From: Olsenella sp. oral taxon 807
GTDB lineage: Bacteria; Actinomycetota; Coriobacteriia; Coriobacteriales; Atopobiaceae
Direction: 5' to 3'
DNA: 64,000 nt
NCBI RefSeq assembly: GCF_001189515.2
Contig: NZ_CP012069.2
Coordinates: 3,149,586 to 3,213,585 of the forward strand
This document shows positions 42,342 to 50,344 of the stretch, one piece after another (within the stretch, counting starts at the first letter, position 1; each line of letters opens with the position of its first letter). Made by a program: the position numbers and the translations under genes. Below the pieces are notes generated by a model. It searched no databases, was not told the DNA's origin, and saw nothing but the letters and a program-made list of their open reading frames with translations.

Positions 42342-44882
42342 GTGATACCCGTGAGTTCGTCTGCCCCATCGTCCGCCCCCACTACAGGGACTTCCGCCCC
42401 GGAGACCCGTGTGATCCTTGCGCTTGACACCGCCACTGACATGTTGGCCTGCGCCGTCGCCCGTGTTACCTCAGCCAGTGCGCAAGACAACACTGCGACT
42501 ACAGCCATAGACGTCCTGGCCACAGGCGATCACCTCTGCTGTCGCCGGGCTAACGTTGAGCTGACGGCGACCGCGCTGGAGACGCTCGCGAAAGCAAGGA
42601 TTGCGATGGCGGATGTCGACCAGGTGCTGGTGGGTCGCGGGCCGGGGTCCTTCACGGGCGTGCGCATAGGTATCGCGACGGCAAAGGGCCTTGCGTGCGG
42701 GCTCGCCACGACGCTTCTTGGGGCGTCGACTCTCGACGCCGTCGCTTGGACCGCCTGGCAGGCAGGGCAGCGTGGCAGGCTTGCCGTAGTGGGAGATGCG
42801 ATGCGCAAAGAGGTCTATCCAGGCGTCTACCTGCTGGACGAGAGGGGCGCCCATAGGACCTTCGAGGTCGAGTGCGTGCGTACGGTGAACGCCGCGATAG
42901 ACGAGCTCAAGGCTCGCTCGGACGCGGAGCAGCTTGTCCTCTCGGGAGACGGCCTCAAGAAATACCGCACTGCGTTTGAGGGAGCGGGCCTCACGCGAAT
43001 GCTGGACGAGAGCCTCTGGCATCCCACGGGAGAGGGGCTGATACGTGCGTCCCAAGCGCCCGACTTCAGGCCCGCCCTCGGCGACGGGGACCCTGCGCTC
43101 GTGCTACCTGTGTACACACGCCTCTCGGATGCGGAGGAGGGCGAGCGGGCTCGCCTCGGACTCAAGGCGAGCCCGTCTGTCAGGGTCACGGGCGTGGACG
43201 AGGCGCTTGCTGGTCGCCATCTGCAGCTGCGTCCCATGTTGCCCGCAGACCTCGACGCTGTTGTCGCCCTCGATGCCGCAACATACGAGGGAAGTGCCCA
43301 CACCCCCTGGACCCGTACGATGTTTGCTTCCGAACTCACCCAGCCGCAGCGCAGCTGGTGGGTGGCGCACGACCAGGGAAGGGTCATCGGCTTCGCAGGT
43401 GGCCGGCTCGCGGGGGCGGACTTCGAGGTTCTGGATGTCGTCGTCTCCGCCGATCATCGGCGTCGGCACGTTGCGTCTCGTCTCGTCGCTCGCATCGCCT
43501 ACGATGGCCAGGCCTTTGGTGCCTCCACCATCTCGCTTGAGGTCGACGAGCATAACGCCGCAGGTCAGGCCCTATACGGCTCACTCGGTTTTGTCAAGGT
43601 GGGAGAAAGGCCCGGTTACTTTGGCCCAGATGCCAAAGGCAAGTCCCACACCGCGCTCATCCTGCAGGCAAAGCTGCCACTTCAGGCTGACGCTAAACTC
43701 ATGGCGCAGCTGCCCGAGCCCTCAGCCTCGATTCGCCCATGGCCTATAGTGCCGGCCCCTCGTAACGCCGCCTCGCGGCAGAAGATCGAGGCTGCCGGTG
43801 ACCTGGTGCTCGCCATAGAGTCATCCTGCGACGAGACCGCGATGGCCGTCATCGACTCGCGGGGCACCATCTGTGCGAACGTAGTCGCTACCTCGGTCGA
43901 CTTCCATGCGCGCTTTGGTGGCGTCGTACCCGAGATTGCGTCCCGCAAGCACGTCGAGGCCATCGTCGGCGTCTTCGAGGAGGTTATGGCCCAGGCAGGA
44001 CGACATTTTGGCTGCGACACGCTGGCGGCCTCTGACCTCTCGTGTGTGGGCGTCACCGCAGGTCCGGGTCTCGTTGGTGCGCTCGTCGTGGGCATCGCCT
44101 TTGCCAAGGGGCTCTGTGCGGCCACAGGTTTGCCGTTTACAGCGGTCAACCACCTTGAAGGCCACCTGCTCGCCAATCTCTTCGAGACACCCGACCTCAG
44201 GCCGCCCTTCGTGGCGAGCCTGGTCTCTGGTGGCAACACGATGCTTGTGCATGTTCGCGCCTGGGGTGACTACCAGATCCTTGGTGCCACCATCGATGAT
44301 GCGGTGGGCGAGGCCTTTGACAAGGTTGCCAAGGCGCTGGGCCTCGGCTACCCGGGGGGTCCCGTGATCAGCAGGCTCGCGGCGCGGGGTAACAGGAAGG
44401 CTATTCACTTCCCCCGTGCGATGATGCACAGTAACGACTACCGCTTTTCCCTGAGTGGACTCAAGACGGCGGTCATCACCTACATAGAGGGTGAGGGCAG
44501 GGCCGGCCGCGCCATCAACCTGCCCGATCTTGCGGCCTCCTTCGAAGCGGCGGTCATTGACGTGCAGGTTGCGAAGGCTGTCGCCGCTGTGGAGGAGACG
44601 GGCGTCTCTGACTTTTGCATCGGCGGGGGAGTTGCCGCAAACCCAGAGCTCAGAGCCGAATACAAGAGGGAGTTCGGGCGGCGAGGCGTGCGCGTGACCG
44701 TGCCTCCCATGGTTGTCTGCGGGGACAACGCCGCCATGATGGCCTTGGCGGCCCTACGCAACTGGAGGGCGGGCGTGCTCTTTTCGCTCACCCAGGACGC
44801 AGAGCCCAACGCCAAGCTTGGCTGCTGGTCGTCAAGCGAACTACCCGTTATCGGTCCCGGTTGGCCCGAGAAGCCCTCGTGA
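42342..44882 (+). CDS. tsaB/rimI/tsaD: TsaB-RimI-TsaD triple fusion
   Basis: The start is uncertain; GTG 42342 with AAGGA is preferred within a frame open from 42306. From this start the protein is 846 residues. TsaB (about 22-250) has ILALDTATDMLACAV and VGRGPGSFTGVRIGIATAKG. RimI acetyltransferase (about 288-450) has LQLRPMLPADLDAVV, DHRRRHVASRLVARI and HNAAGQALYGSLGF. TsaD (from about 486) has AIESSCDETAMAVIDS, TAGPGLVGALVVG, metal site NHLEGHLLANL and SLVSGGNTMLVHV. TsaB and TsaD build t6A37 on ANN-decoding tRNAs; RimI acetylates ribosomal protein N-termini. Domain order follows the usual gene order tsaB-rimI-tsaD. Confidence 0.95.
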   Translation: MIPVSSSAPSSAPTTGTSAPETRVILALDTATDMLACAVARVTSASAQDNTATTAIDVLATGDHLCCRRANVELTATALETLAKARIAMADVDQVLVGRGPGSFTGVRIGIATAKGLACGLATTLLGASTLDAVAWTAWQAGQRGRLAVVGDAMRKEVYPGVYLLDERGAHRTFEVECVRTVNAAIDELKARSDAEQLVLSGDGLKKYRTAFEGAGLTRMLDESLWHPTGEGLIRASQAPDFRPALGDGDPALVLPVYTRLSDAEEGERARLGLKASPSVRVTGVDEALAGRHLQLRPMLPADLDAVVALDAATYEGSAHTPWTRTMFASELTQPQRSWWVAHDQGRVIGFAGGRLAGADFEVLDVVVSADHRRRHVASRLVARIAYDGQAFGASTISLEVDEHNAAGQALYGSLGFVKVGERPGYFGPDAKGKSHTALILQAKLPLQADAKLMAQLPEPSASIRPWPIVPAPRNAASRQKIEAAGDLVLAIESSCDETAMAVIDSRGTICANVVATSVDFHARFGGVVPEIASRKHVEAIVGVFEEVMAQAGRHFGCDTLAASDLSCVGVTAGPGLVGALVVGIAFAKGLCAATGLPFTAVNHLEGHLLANLFETPDLRPPFVASLVSGGNTMLVHVRAWGDYQILGATIDDAVGEAFDKVAKALGLGYPGGPVISRLAARGNRKAIHFPRAMMHSNDYRFSLSGLKTAVITYIEGEGRAGRAINLPDLAASFEAAVIDVQVAKAVAAVEETGVSDFCIGGGVAANPELRAEYKREFGRRGVRVTVPPMVVCGDNAAMMALAALRNWRAGVLFSLTQDAEPNAKLGCWSSSELPVIGPGWPEKPS

Positions 44883-44910
44883 CAGGGGAGGGCGTGTCGG
44901 TGTCGACACG

Positions 44911-45123
44911 CTACGTTAGCAGCCAGTTCCGCTCTATGTGAAGCTCTCTGTAGCCTAACCAGTTTCCCTTGAGCTCGTGATCGCGTAGTCTCCGCAGCTC
45001 GTCTCTGCTATCTTTGAAGATGGCGCTAACGGCAGACCTCAGCTTGTCTAAGGGAAAGTGCTTCTTCTTGAGGCGCTTCACGTCACGTTCGAACTGCGGA
45101 AGAACCCTGATGCTCTTAAGCAT
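44911..45123 (-). pseudogene. YafQ-type toxin, C-terminally truncated
   Basis: The 70-residue frame reads LKSIRVLPQFERDVKRLKKK, KLRSAVSAIFKDSRDELRRL, DHELKGNWLGYRELHIERNW LLT then stop. YafQ-family toxins continue for about 20 residues through a strand carrying the catalytic histidine (TGTHSDLF-like); that part is absent. Start overlaps the antitoxin stop by eight bases, as in dinJ-yafQ operons. Without the last strand it is unlikely to be an active mRNA interferase. Confidence 0.7.
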
Positions 45124-45370
45124 CGAGGTAGTCCATCATGTCGTCAACCGTGGCGAATGTGTGCCCCTCTCCCATACGATCCTCGCGCCTGGCATTAATG
45201 TCCTCTGGGCTTTCTGCGGTCGGTTTAAAGGGCATGCCATGGTCCACGACAGACTGACGCAGAAACATGTTGACAGCAGTAGTGAGGTCGAGCCCCATGC
45301 TCTCATACAGTCTGCGTGCCTGCTCCTTGAGCGCACTGTCAGTGCGGATGCTCAGGCGTGCCTCTGACAT
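45116..45370 (-). CDS. dinJ: DinJ/RelB-family antitoxin
   Basis: The start is set at Met 45370 (MSEARLSIRTDSALKEQARR); upstream codons overlap the operator. The 84-residue protein has the RHH strand and helices (LYESMGLDLTTAVNMFLRQS) and the tail FKPTAESPEDINARREDRMG to DMMDYLDA that binds the toxin. It now sits with a truncated toxin, so it may act only as an autorepressor. Confidence 0.82.
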   Translation of the reverse strand: MSEARLSIRTDSALKEQARRLYESMGLDLTTAVNMFLRQSVVDHGMPFKPTAESPEDINARREDRMGEGHTFATVDDMMDYLDA

Positions 45371-45437
45371 ATCGACCCCCTTGTTTTGCGGTCTATCTGC
45401 CCTCACGGAGGGACAGATCAAGATCAAAGTACTCTTG

Positions 45438-45477
45438 GTATACCCAGCGGGAATATATAATACACCCATTGGGTGTA
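45438..45477 (-). promoter_or_regulatory. dinJ operator region
   Basis: TACACCCATTGGGTGTA at 45461-45477 is a perfect 17-bp palindrome; GGTATACC at 45438-45445 is a second. They flank an A/T-rich TATTATATATT stretch that can serve as -10 on the minus strand, as expected for DinJ autoregulation. Confidence 0.55.
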
Positions 45478-45953
45478 CACATTTATGCCGTGATGTCGCA
45501 TGACGTTAGGCCCATGATCGGGCATACATGTCTGTTACTATGGCCGGGCACTCTGGGCACGGATACCATTTCTATATCAGATCGCGCTTTAATCTCGACG
45601 CATGGCATGAAAAGCAGAGCTTCTTGGTGCATGCTTGTCTTGCTTGGGGAATTGGGTTTCTACTGCGGATGGTTCTGAAGGGATGTCACGACTTCCTGCC
45701 TTCACTCTGCGTGGTGAGCGGCGCTGTGAGAACCGCTGCTTTGGTGCAGGGTCCCAACGGCCAGAGTGCGTCTTTCCGTCATATCAAGCTCCAAACTCCT
45801 CCCGTTTTGGCCGTCAAGTAGCGATTCAGCCTAGTACCTGCGATGATGCAAGCGCTTCCCGATTCCACAAAGTATCGTCTCGCCCGCAAGGGACTTGGCC
45901 CTTCCGGCTAAGCCCCGGCCAGGCTTCCGGTCAGACGGAAAGAGGGGCAGCAC
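45478..45953. other. intergenic, mobile-element debris
   Basis: No gene is recognised. A lone B-type reverse unit (CAGAGTGCGTCTTTCCGT) lies at about 45763-45780. The segment just before 45954 carries the integrase fragment's ribosome binding site (GGAAAGAGGGG). Confidence 0.4.
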
Positions 45954-46360
45954 ATGAAGTGCGCGAACGAGAGCATTCGGGAGCGTGGCGACGGCAGGTG
46001 GCAGGCGCACTTCTACTACAAAAACGGGGACAGGTGGAAGGTGGACCCACGCAGCTTCGAGGCCACCTCGAAGAGGGCAGCGAGGAGGAGGGTGGACGAG
46101 ATCAAGGAGGGGCTCGAGCGGGCGGCGCAGGCAGAAGGCTCCGAGGGACGAGCGTCCCTGTCCGAGGAGAACATGACCACAGAGGGCTTCTTGCGCCGGC
46201 TCGTGGGCGGACTGGTGAGCTTCGGGCAGATGGAGAGGACCACGGCGGCCGGATACCGTGCCTCTGCAGAGCCTGCGAGCGGGCACCTCGCGGGCAAGAG
46301 GGTCGACGAGCTCACCGGAGAGATGATCCTCGACTGGCAGGACAGGCTTCCGCATCTATG
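45954..46360 (+). pseudogene. N-terminal fragment of a tyrosine recombinase (phage/ICE integrase)
   Basis: ATG 45954 follows AAGAGGGG. An arm-binding domain (SIRERGDGRWQAHFYYKNGD, FEATSKRAARRRVDEIKEGL) is followed by the SAM-like core-binding domain (MTTEGFLRRLVGGLVSFGQM, ERTTAAGYRASAEPASGHLA, GKRVDELTGEMILDWQDRL). The reading frame then loses meaning and the catalytic domain (R..HxxR..Y) is absent. A short fragment in another frame (RIYVGRDIRVRKRAVLRELR EKGCLP, 46349 to 46429) follows; its origin is unclear. Confidence 0.65.
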
Positions 46361-46540
46361 TGGGTCGAGACATCCGCGTTCGCAAGAGGGCGGTGCTCCG
46401 GGAACTCAGGGAGAAGGGCTGCCTGCCCTAGACGCTGTCGGCCTCACAGAAGGAGGCCGGAATGTCGAGGGAAAGTTAAAATCTCTCACATATTGTGTAA
46501 AGACCCATATCTAATGCATAACTACACAACATCTTGTATG

Positions 46541-46714
46541 AACTGACTGTCGAGGAAAGTTGCGGGAAAGTTAGCGTCCCGGAGTCTGCGGCCGAGCGTG
46601 TCGAGGCACCCTCTGCGGTCAGGAAAGTTGCGGGAAAGTTGGAATCCTTACACCTCGGATCGTCTACCTGCGGAAATCCAATACAATGACGCGCTGGGGA
46701 AAGTTGCGGGAAAG
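46541..46714 (+). pseudogene. remnant with repeated GGAAAGTTGCGGGAAAGTT motifs
   Basis: GGAAAGTTGCGGGAAAGTT occurs at about 46554, 46621 and 46698, plus a single GGGAAAGTT at about 46468. In one frame the stretch reads EESCGKVSVPESAAERVEAP then SAVRKVAGKLESLHLGS, resembling the (S)CGKVAGKL repeats seen near the C-terminus of some AlbA/Schlafen-type ATP-binding proteins. It may be the tail of a lost paralogue of the convergent gene. Confidence 0.4.
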
Positions 46715-48187
46715 TTAGGCCTGCGCCCAGGCGGGCACGTAGCGCATGTACCGTGGGGCGGTCGTCGGATCGACGGGCTTGATCAGCCTGGCCTCGACCG
46801 CCGCTGACAGCAGCTTCGAGACGGTCGAAGGGCTGGGGCCTCCCTCGCCGAAGCGCGAGCGCAGCGACTGGTTGGTCATGACGTCGCCGTTCGTGAAGCA
46901 GATGCAGGCATGCCAGTAGCAGGCCATGACGCGGTCCTGCGGGTTCATCGAGCGGTAGGGCGCGTAGGGTATGAGGGAGATTCGCACGCTGCCGCCCGCC
47001 TCCTCGTACTCGACAACCCTCGGCGCGGGGAGGTAGGAGGCCTCGCAGGAGGAGATGATCCTGTCCCAGCCGGTCCCGAGCTCTTCGCAGAAGCGGAAGC
47101 GCCTCATGAGGCTTGCGAGCCTCTGGTTCCGCGACTTGGGAGGGTTGTCGACCAGGCGCATGAGGTCGACAAGGGATGTTCCCGGATTGGTGAAGTCGAC
47201 GCGGTCGGCGAACACCTCGATGACCGGGCCGCTGCCAGCTATCGCGAGGTCCTGGTGGATGAGCGCGTTGGCAAGGATCTCGCGGACCGCCCTTTCGGGG
47301 TAGGCGTTCGTCTGCGTCCTCACGGCACCGACGACGTCCTCTCTCGCGGGCGTGAGCGCCATCACCATCTCGACAGCAGCCTCGAGTTCGACGGCGTAGC
47401 CCCCCTCGTAGTCCCTGCTCCTCAGCATCTCGGTGCGCCCCCGACCCTCGTACTGGACGAGCCTCAGCGCCTTTCGCGCGACCGAAGGGAAGTCCCTGAG
47501 GCGCTTGGCGAGCAGGAGCGCGCCGAGGTTCGTCACCGCGTAGCGGCCATCATCCTGGCGCAAGAGGACCTCGTCGTCGCAGAGGTAGTGGGCTACCTCG
47601 TCCCGCGACTGCGGCATCGGCACCCCGAGCAGGTCGAAGTACTTCGGGAAGTCGAGCAGCGAGAGCGCGTCCGGAAGGGGCAGGCCCCCTCTGGCCGTGA
47701 CGCTCTCGAAGTCAAACTTGGTGATGCGGCCCCACACCTCGGACTCTATGGTGGGGTACTCCCTCAGCTTCTTGGTGTAGCTCCCCACCCGAACGTATGG
47801 GACCCGCTCAAAGTCGACCGTGTGGTAGAAGGACGCATGGACCATGAGCACGGTGACGTGCATGCCGCCGACCTCGCCCTCCGCGAACTCGAAGGAGGCG
47901 TTGTCCGTCAGCTGATGGTGGAGCCAGTTCTCGAGTTCCTCGTTGCCCTTTTTCACGAGCCTGTACCGGAACGAGCTGCCGACTACCTTGTGCGTCTCGT
48001 CGTCGATTCCCCAGACCATGTATGCCGTCGGGGCGCCCAGCCTGCAGGCGGAGTTGGCCAGCGCGCTGATCCTTTGGCCGATCATCTCGGGGTTCGAGTT
48101 GTTCGTCTTGAACTCAATCCACTCAGTCTCGGCGTCGTGGCGGCAAAGCTCCTCCACGAGCAGTGCGATGTCAATGTCGGCACCCAT
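46715..48187 (-). CDS. AlbA_2/Schlafen-domain ATP-binding protein
   Basis: Met 48187 is preceded by GGAAGATGGAG. The 490-residue protein has an N-terminal AlbA_2 (Schlafen) domain (ETEWIEFKTNNSNPEMIGQR, ANSACRLGAPTAYMVWGIDD, YVRVGSYTKKL), a central linker, a GHKL-type ATPase domain near 300-400 (EILANALIHQDL, then GPVIEVFADRVDFTNPG) and a C-terminal winged helix. These proteins are often labelled transcriptional regulators or RecG-like. Defence or regulation are both possible. It is isolated among mobile-element debris. Confidence 0.82.
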   Translation of the reverse strand: MGADIDIALLVEELCRHDAETEWIEFKTNNSNPEMIGQRISALANSACRLGAPTAYMVWGIDDETHKVVGSSFRYRLVKKGNEELENWLHHQLTDNASFEFAEGEVGGMHVTVLMVHASFYHTVDFERVPYVRVGSYTKKLREYPTIESEVWGRITKFDFESVTARGGLPLPDALSLLDFPKYFDLLGVPMPQSRDEVAHYLCDDEVLLRQDDGRYAVTNLGALLLAKRLRDFPSVARKALRLVQYEGRGRTEMLRSRDYEGGYAVELEAAVEMVMALTPAREDVVGAVRTQTNAYPERAVREILANALIHQDLAIAGSGPVIEVFADRVDFTNPGTSLVDLMRLVDNPPKSRNQRLASLMRRFRFCEELGTGWDRIISSCEASYLPAPRVVEYEEAGGSVRISLIPYAPYRSMNPQDRVMACYWHACICFTNGDVMTNQSLRSRFGEGGPSPSTVSKLLSAAVEARLIKPVDPTTAPRYMRYVPAWAQA

Positions 48188-48429
48188 GTGACTCCATCTT
48201 CCCAAACGTATGGCCAGCATCCATTCTACAGCAGGCCAAGGTTCTCGATACGACCCGCGATACCCCGCCAGGCGGGGCCCGCCACCGTGCGCCCCGCCCT
48301 GCATGACATCCTCGCAAGGGGACCGAAGGGGGTTCCCGTCCGAAGCACGGAGGCAAAGACATGTACGCGCAGCTGACGCTGGGATTCGGAGTTGAGGAGA
48401 AGGTGGGTGTGCGAGACCTGATCGTGCGC

Positions 48430-48457
48430 GGTGTTTTGGTTCAATAGGAACTGTGCG
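48430..48457 (-). repeat. 28-bp unit shared with E1
   Basis: GGTGTTTTGGTTCAATAGGA to 48457 is the reverse complement, with few differences, of 6428-6455 inside E1. In E1 it is an insertion relative to E5, so this is an independent short repeat. Confidence 0.6.
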
Positions 48458-48681
48458 GAAAGATTGGGGCCGAGGCGACGGGCACCAAGGTCGACTACCT
48501 CAAGTGGAGGGCCCAGATCGGTGAGTGGTGCGTCGGCGTGATCAACGACTACCTCGTGGCCAACGGGCCGTCGACCCGCACCGAGATCATCGAGGTCACG
48601 TCGCCCCACCTGCCCGCCTCGCTCACGCCGGAGCAGCGCGAGAACAAGGCGGACAACCTCCTCAGGAAGATGAGACCGTAG
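48448..48681 (+). pseudogene. protein fragment with winged-helix-like sequence, unidentified
   Basis: The frame is open from 48448 to the stop at 48679-48681 without a plausible start. It reads VDYLKWRAQIGEWCVGVIND, YLVANGPSTRTEIIEVTSPH and SLTPEQRENKADNLLRKMRP. The pattern resembles the N-terminal winged-helix of Mrr-type restriction proteins, but this is only a guess. It is a 3' fragment of a lost gene. Confidence 0.35.
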
Positions 48682-49293
48682 GACGGGATCAGGAGCCGAC
48701 CGATCGGAGGCGGGCGCGTCTGGGAGGCCACGTGACCGCCGGGCGATTTACGTGTGCTTACGGGCGATTTACGTGTGCCCGGGAGCGGGCGGCATGAAGT
48801 CTTCGCAGCTAGAGGGCTTATCTCGCACCCTCTGACTCCCTCCGATTACGTGAGGGTAACGCGGGTACTCGCTGCCGCGCCCCTGCCGCGCCGTGACGAT
48901 CTGGACCCACCCAAAGATCAGCCTCACGGGTACGACGTCGACGCCTTCAACGCACGGCATCCAAGGCATGTTTCTGCAGCACATCGTATTACACCATGAT
49001 CGCCCCCATGCTCGACACCGTCAAGGGCTACCTCCGTCAGCGCCTCGCTCAAGGGCGTCGGCAAGAAGAACCTCGCCGTTGCGCCTGGAAGACGAGACCG
49101 CTTTCTCCGCCATCCTCAGGAAGCCCATGAACTGGCTTGGCATCTGTCGCGATAACGCCGCCAGCTCAATTGGCCTTTCGGGTCGCCCCGTACGGTTCTC
49201 TGCGACCATGCCGGTGCGAAATCCAAGCTTGGCGGCCGCCCGCTCGAACTCGCGTGTCCGTACCGCAACCTACAGCTACTTGAACCGCATGGC
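48682..49293. other. non-coding or degraded segment
   Basis: A GGGCGATTTACGTGTGC direct repeat occurs at about 48742 and 48763. Several short open frames are present, none with recognisable family features. The stretch next to the Fic gene (49020-49293) may hold degraded coding sequence. Confidence 0.4.
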
Positions 49294-49935
49294 TCAATCC
49301 TCATGTCTCTCGTTCCTGATGCTCCCCTGCGCGAGGTCCTCGGCACGATAGGTCGCATAGCCCTCATAGGAGTAGGACGCATCGACCCCACGCGCCAACA
49401 ACGTGAAGTTGTCCAGCTGATTGGAGAGAGAACCGCGAAGCAACTCCTTGAGCTCCAGGTCACGTACGGGGCTGCGCTCCATGGCAAGGAGGTAATCCTC
49501 GTGCCCTATCTGGCTCCAATCAACCGTGCGGCCCAGTTCGCAACGGAATATGTGATCAAGCCAGATGCGCCCCGCCCGGCCGTTGCCCTCGCGAAACGGA
49601 TGGGCAACGTTCATCTCCACGTACTTCTCGACAATCTCCTCGAAGTCACCCTGCCGCATGCCCTCTATGCTCTTGAGGGCTGATTGCAGGTACAACGCCG
49701 ATGCAAACCGGAAACTGCCCTTGGACAGGTTGACGTCACGCACCCTGCCAGCGAAGTCGTAGATGTCACCAAAGAGTGTGACATGGATCTTTTGGAGCGT
49801 GGTAAACGTGCCTGGCTCCAGCTTGTCGAGCGCGCCGTCCCTATAGAGGGAGAGGGCAGCCAGCTTGGAGATGCGCTCCTCCTCATGGGCAAGCTCAATG
49901 CTGCTGGCGATGCCAAGCTTGTTTTGAGGTATCAT
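49294..49935 (-). CDS. Fic/Doc-family protein adenylyltransferase
   Basis: This 213-residue protein has the complete Fic motif HPFREGNGRAGR (about residues 110-121), preceded by FGDIYDFAGRVRDVNLSKGS (flap) and followed by WLDHIFRCELGRTVDWSQI. There is no S/TxxxE(G/N) inhibitory helix at its N- or C-terminus, so inhibition is probably supplied in trans. Fic proteins transfer AMP or related groups to target proteins. Its start overlaps the stop of the upstream small gene by 4 bases, an antitoxin-toxin arrangement. Confidence 0.88.
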   Translation of the reverse strand: MIPQNKLGIASSIELAHEEERISKLAALSLYRDGALDKLEPGTFTTLQKIHVTLFGDIYDFAGRVRDVNLSKGSFRFASALYLQSALKSIEGMRQGDFEEIVEKYVEMNVAHPFREGNGRAGRIWLDHIFRCELGRTVDWSQIGHEDYLLAMERSPVRDLELKELLRGSLSNQLDNFTLLARGVDASYSYEGYATYRAEDLAQGSIRNERHED

Positions 49936-50165
49936 CGCTCAATTACCTGCCTTGCAAGAGTCTTCCGGCTCAGCTCTTCGATCATGAGTCCCTTGGCGAA
50001 GGACGTGAAGTTCATGCCCCTGAGGGAGGCTGCCTCCTTAGCAGAGTCGCGAAGCGTGCGCGGTATGCGAATGGTGACTGGCGCGAGTCCGGAATCCCGC
50101 AGGTAGGACTTGATCTCTGTGGGGGTGACACCGGAATCGAGCGGCCCTGTATATCTCACGCGCAC
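49932..50165 (-). CDS. putative antitoxin for the Fic protein (RHH-like)
   Basis: This is a 77-residue protein from GTG 50165 with GGATAGGAT upstream. VTIRIPRTLRDSAKEAASLR and GMNFTSFAKGLMIEELSRKT look like a ribbon-helix-helix antitoxin rather than the short inhibitory helix of VbhA-type Fic antitoxins. The four-base overlap with the Fic gene indicates translational coupling. Assignment as antitoxin is inferred from position and fold. Confidence 0.6.
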   Translation of the reverse strand: MRVRYTGPLDSGVTPTEIKSYLRDSGLAPVTIRIPRTLRDSAKEAASLRGMNFTSFAKGLMIEELSRKTLARQVIER

Positions 50166-50344
50166 ATCCTATCCATTGCATGGCTCAAGCAATACGCAAG
50201 AGGATTCTATCAGAAGGTGCGGATCTCATTTGTAGAGGGCTTGCAGGTGACCAAGAGGTATGGCAAGAGGTGCGGAAACGATAGGGGCAGTCGTCACGCG
50301 CTCCTGTTGGGGTCATGAGGTGAGCAAGGCGGACGTCGTCAGCG

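Noticed and set aside
45635..46546. 303-residue plus-strand open frame overlapping the integrase fragment
   Set aside because: It is the shadow frame of the recombinase fragment; the protein is Gly/Arg/Glu-rich with no family features, while the other frame has clear recombinase domains.
46910..48376. 488-residue plus-strand open frame opposite the AlbA/Schlafen gene
   Set aside because: Antisense shadow in GC-rich DNA; the minus strand encodes recognisable Schlafen and ATPase domains.
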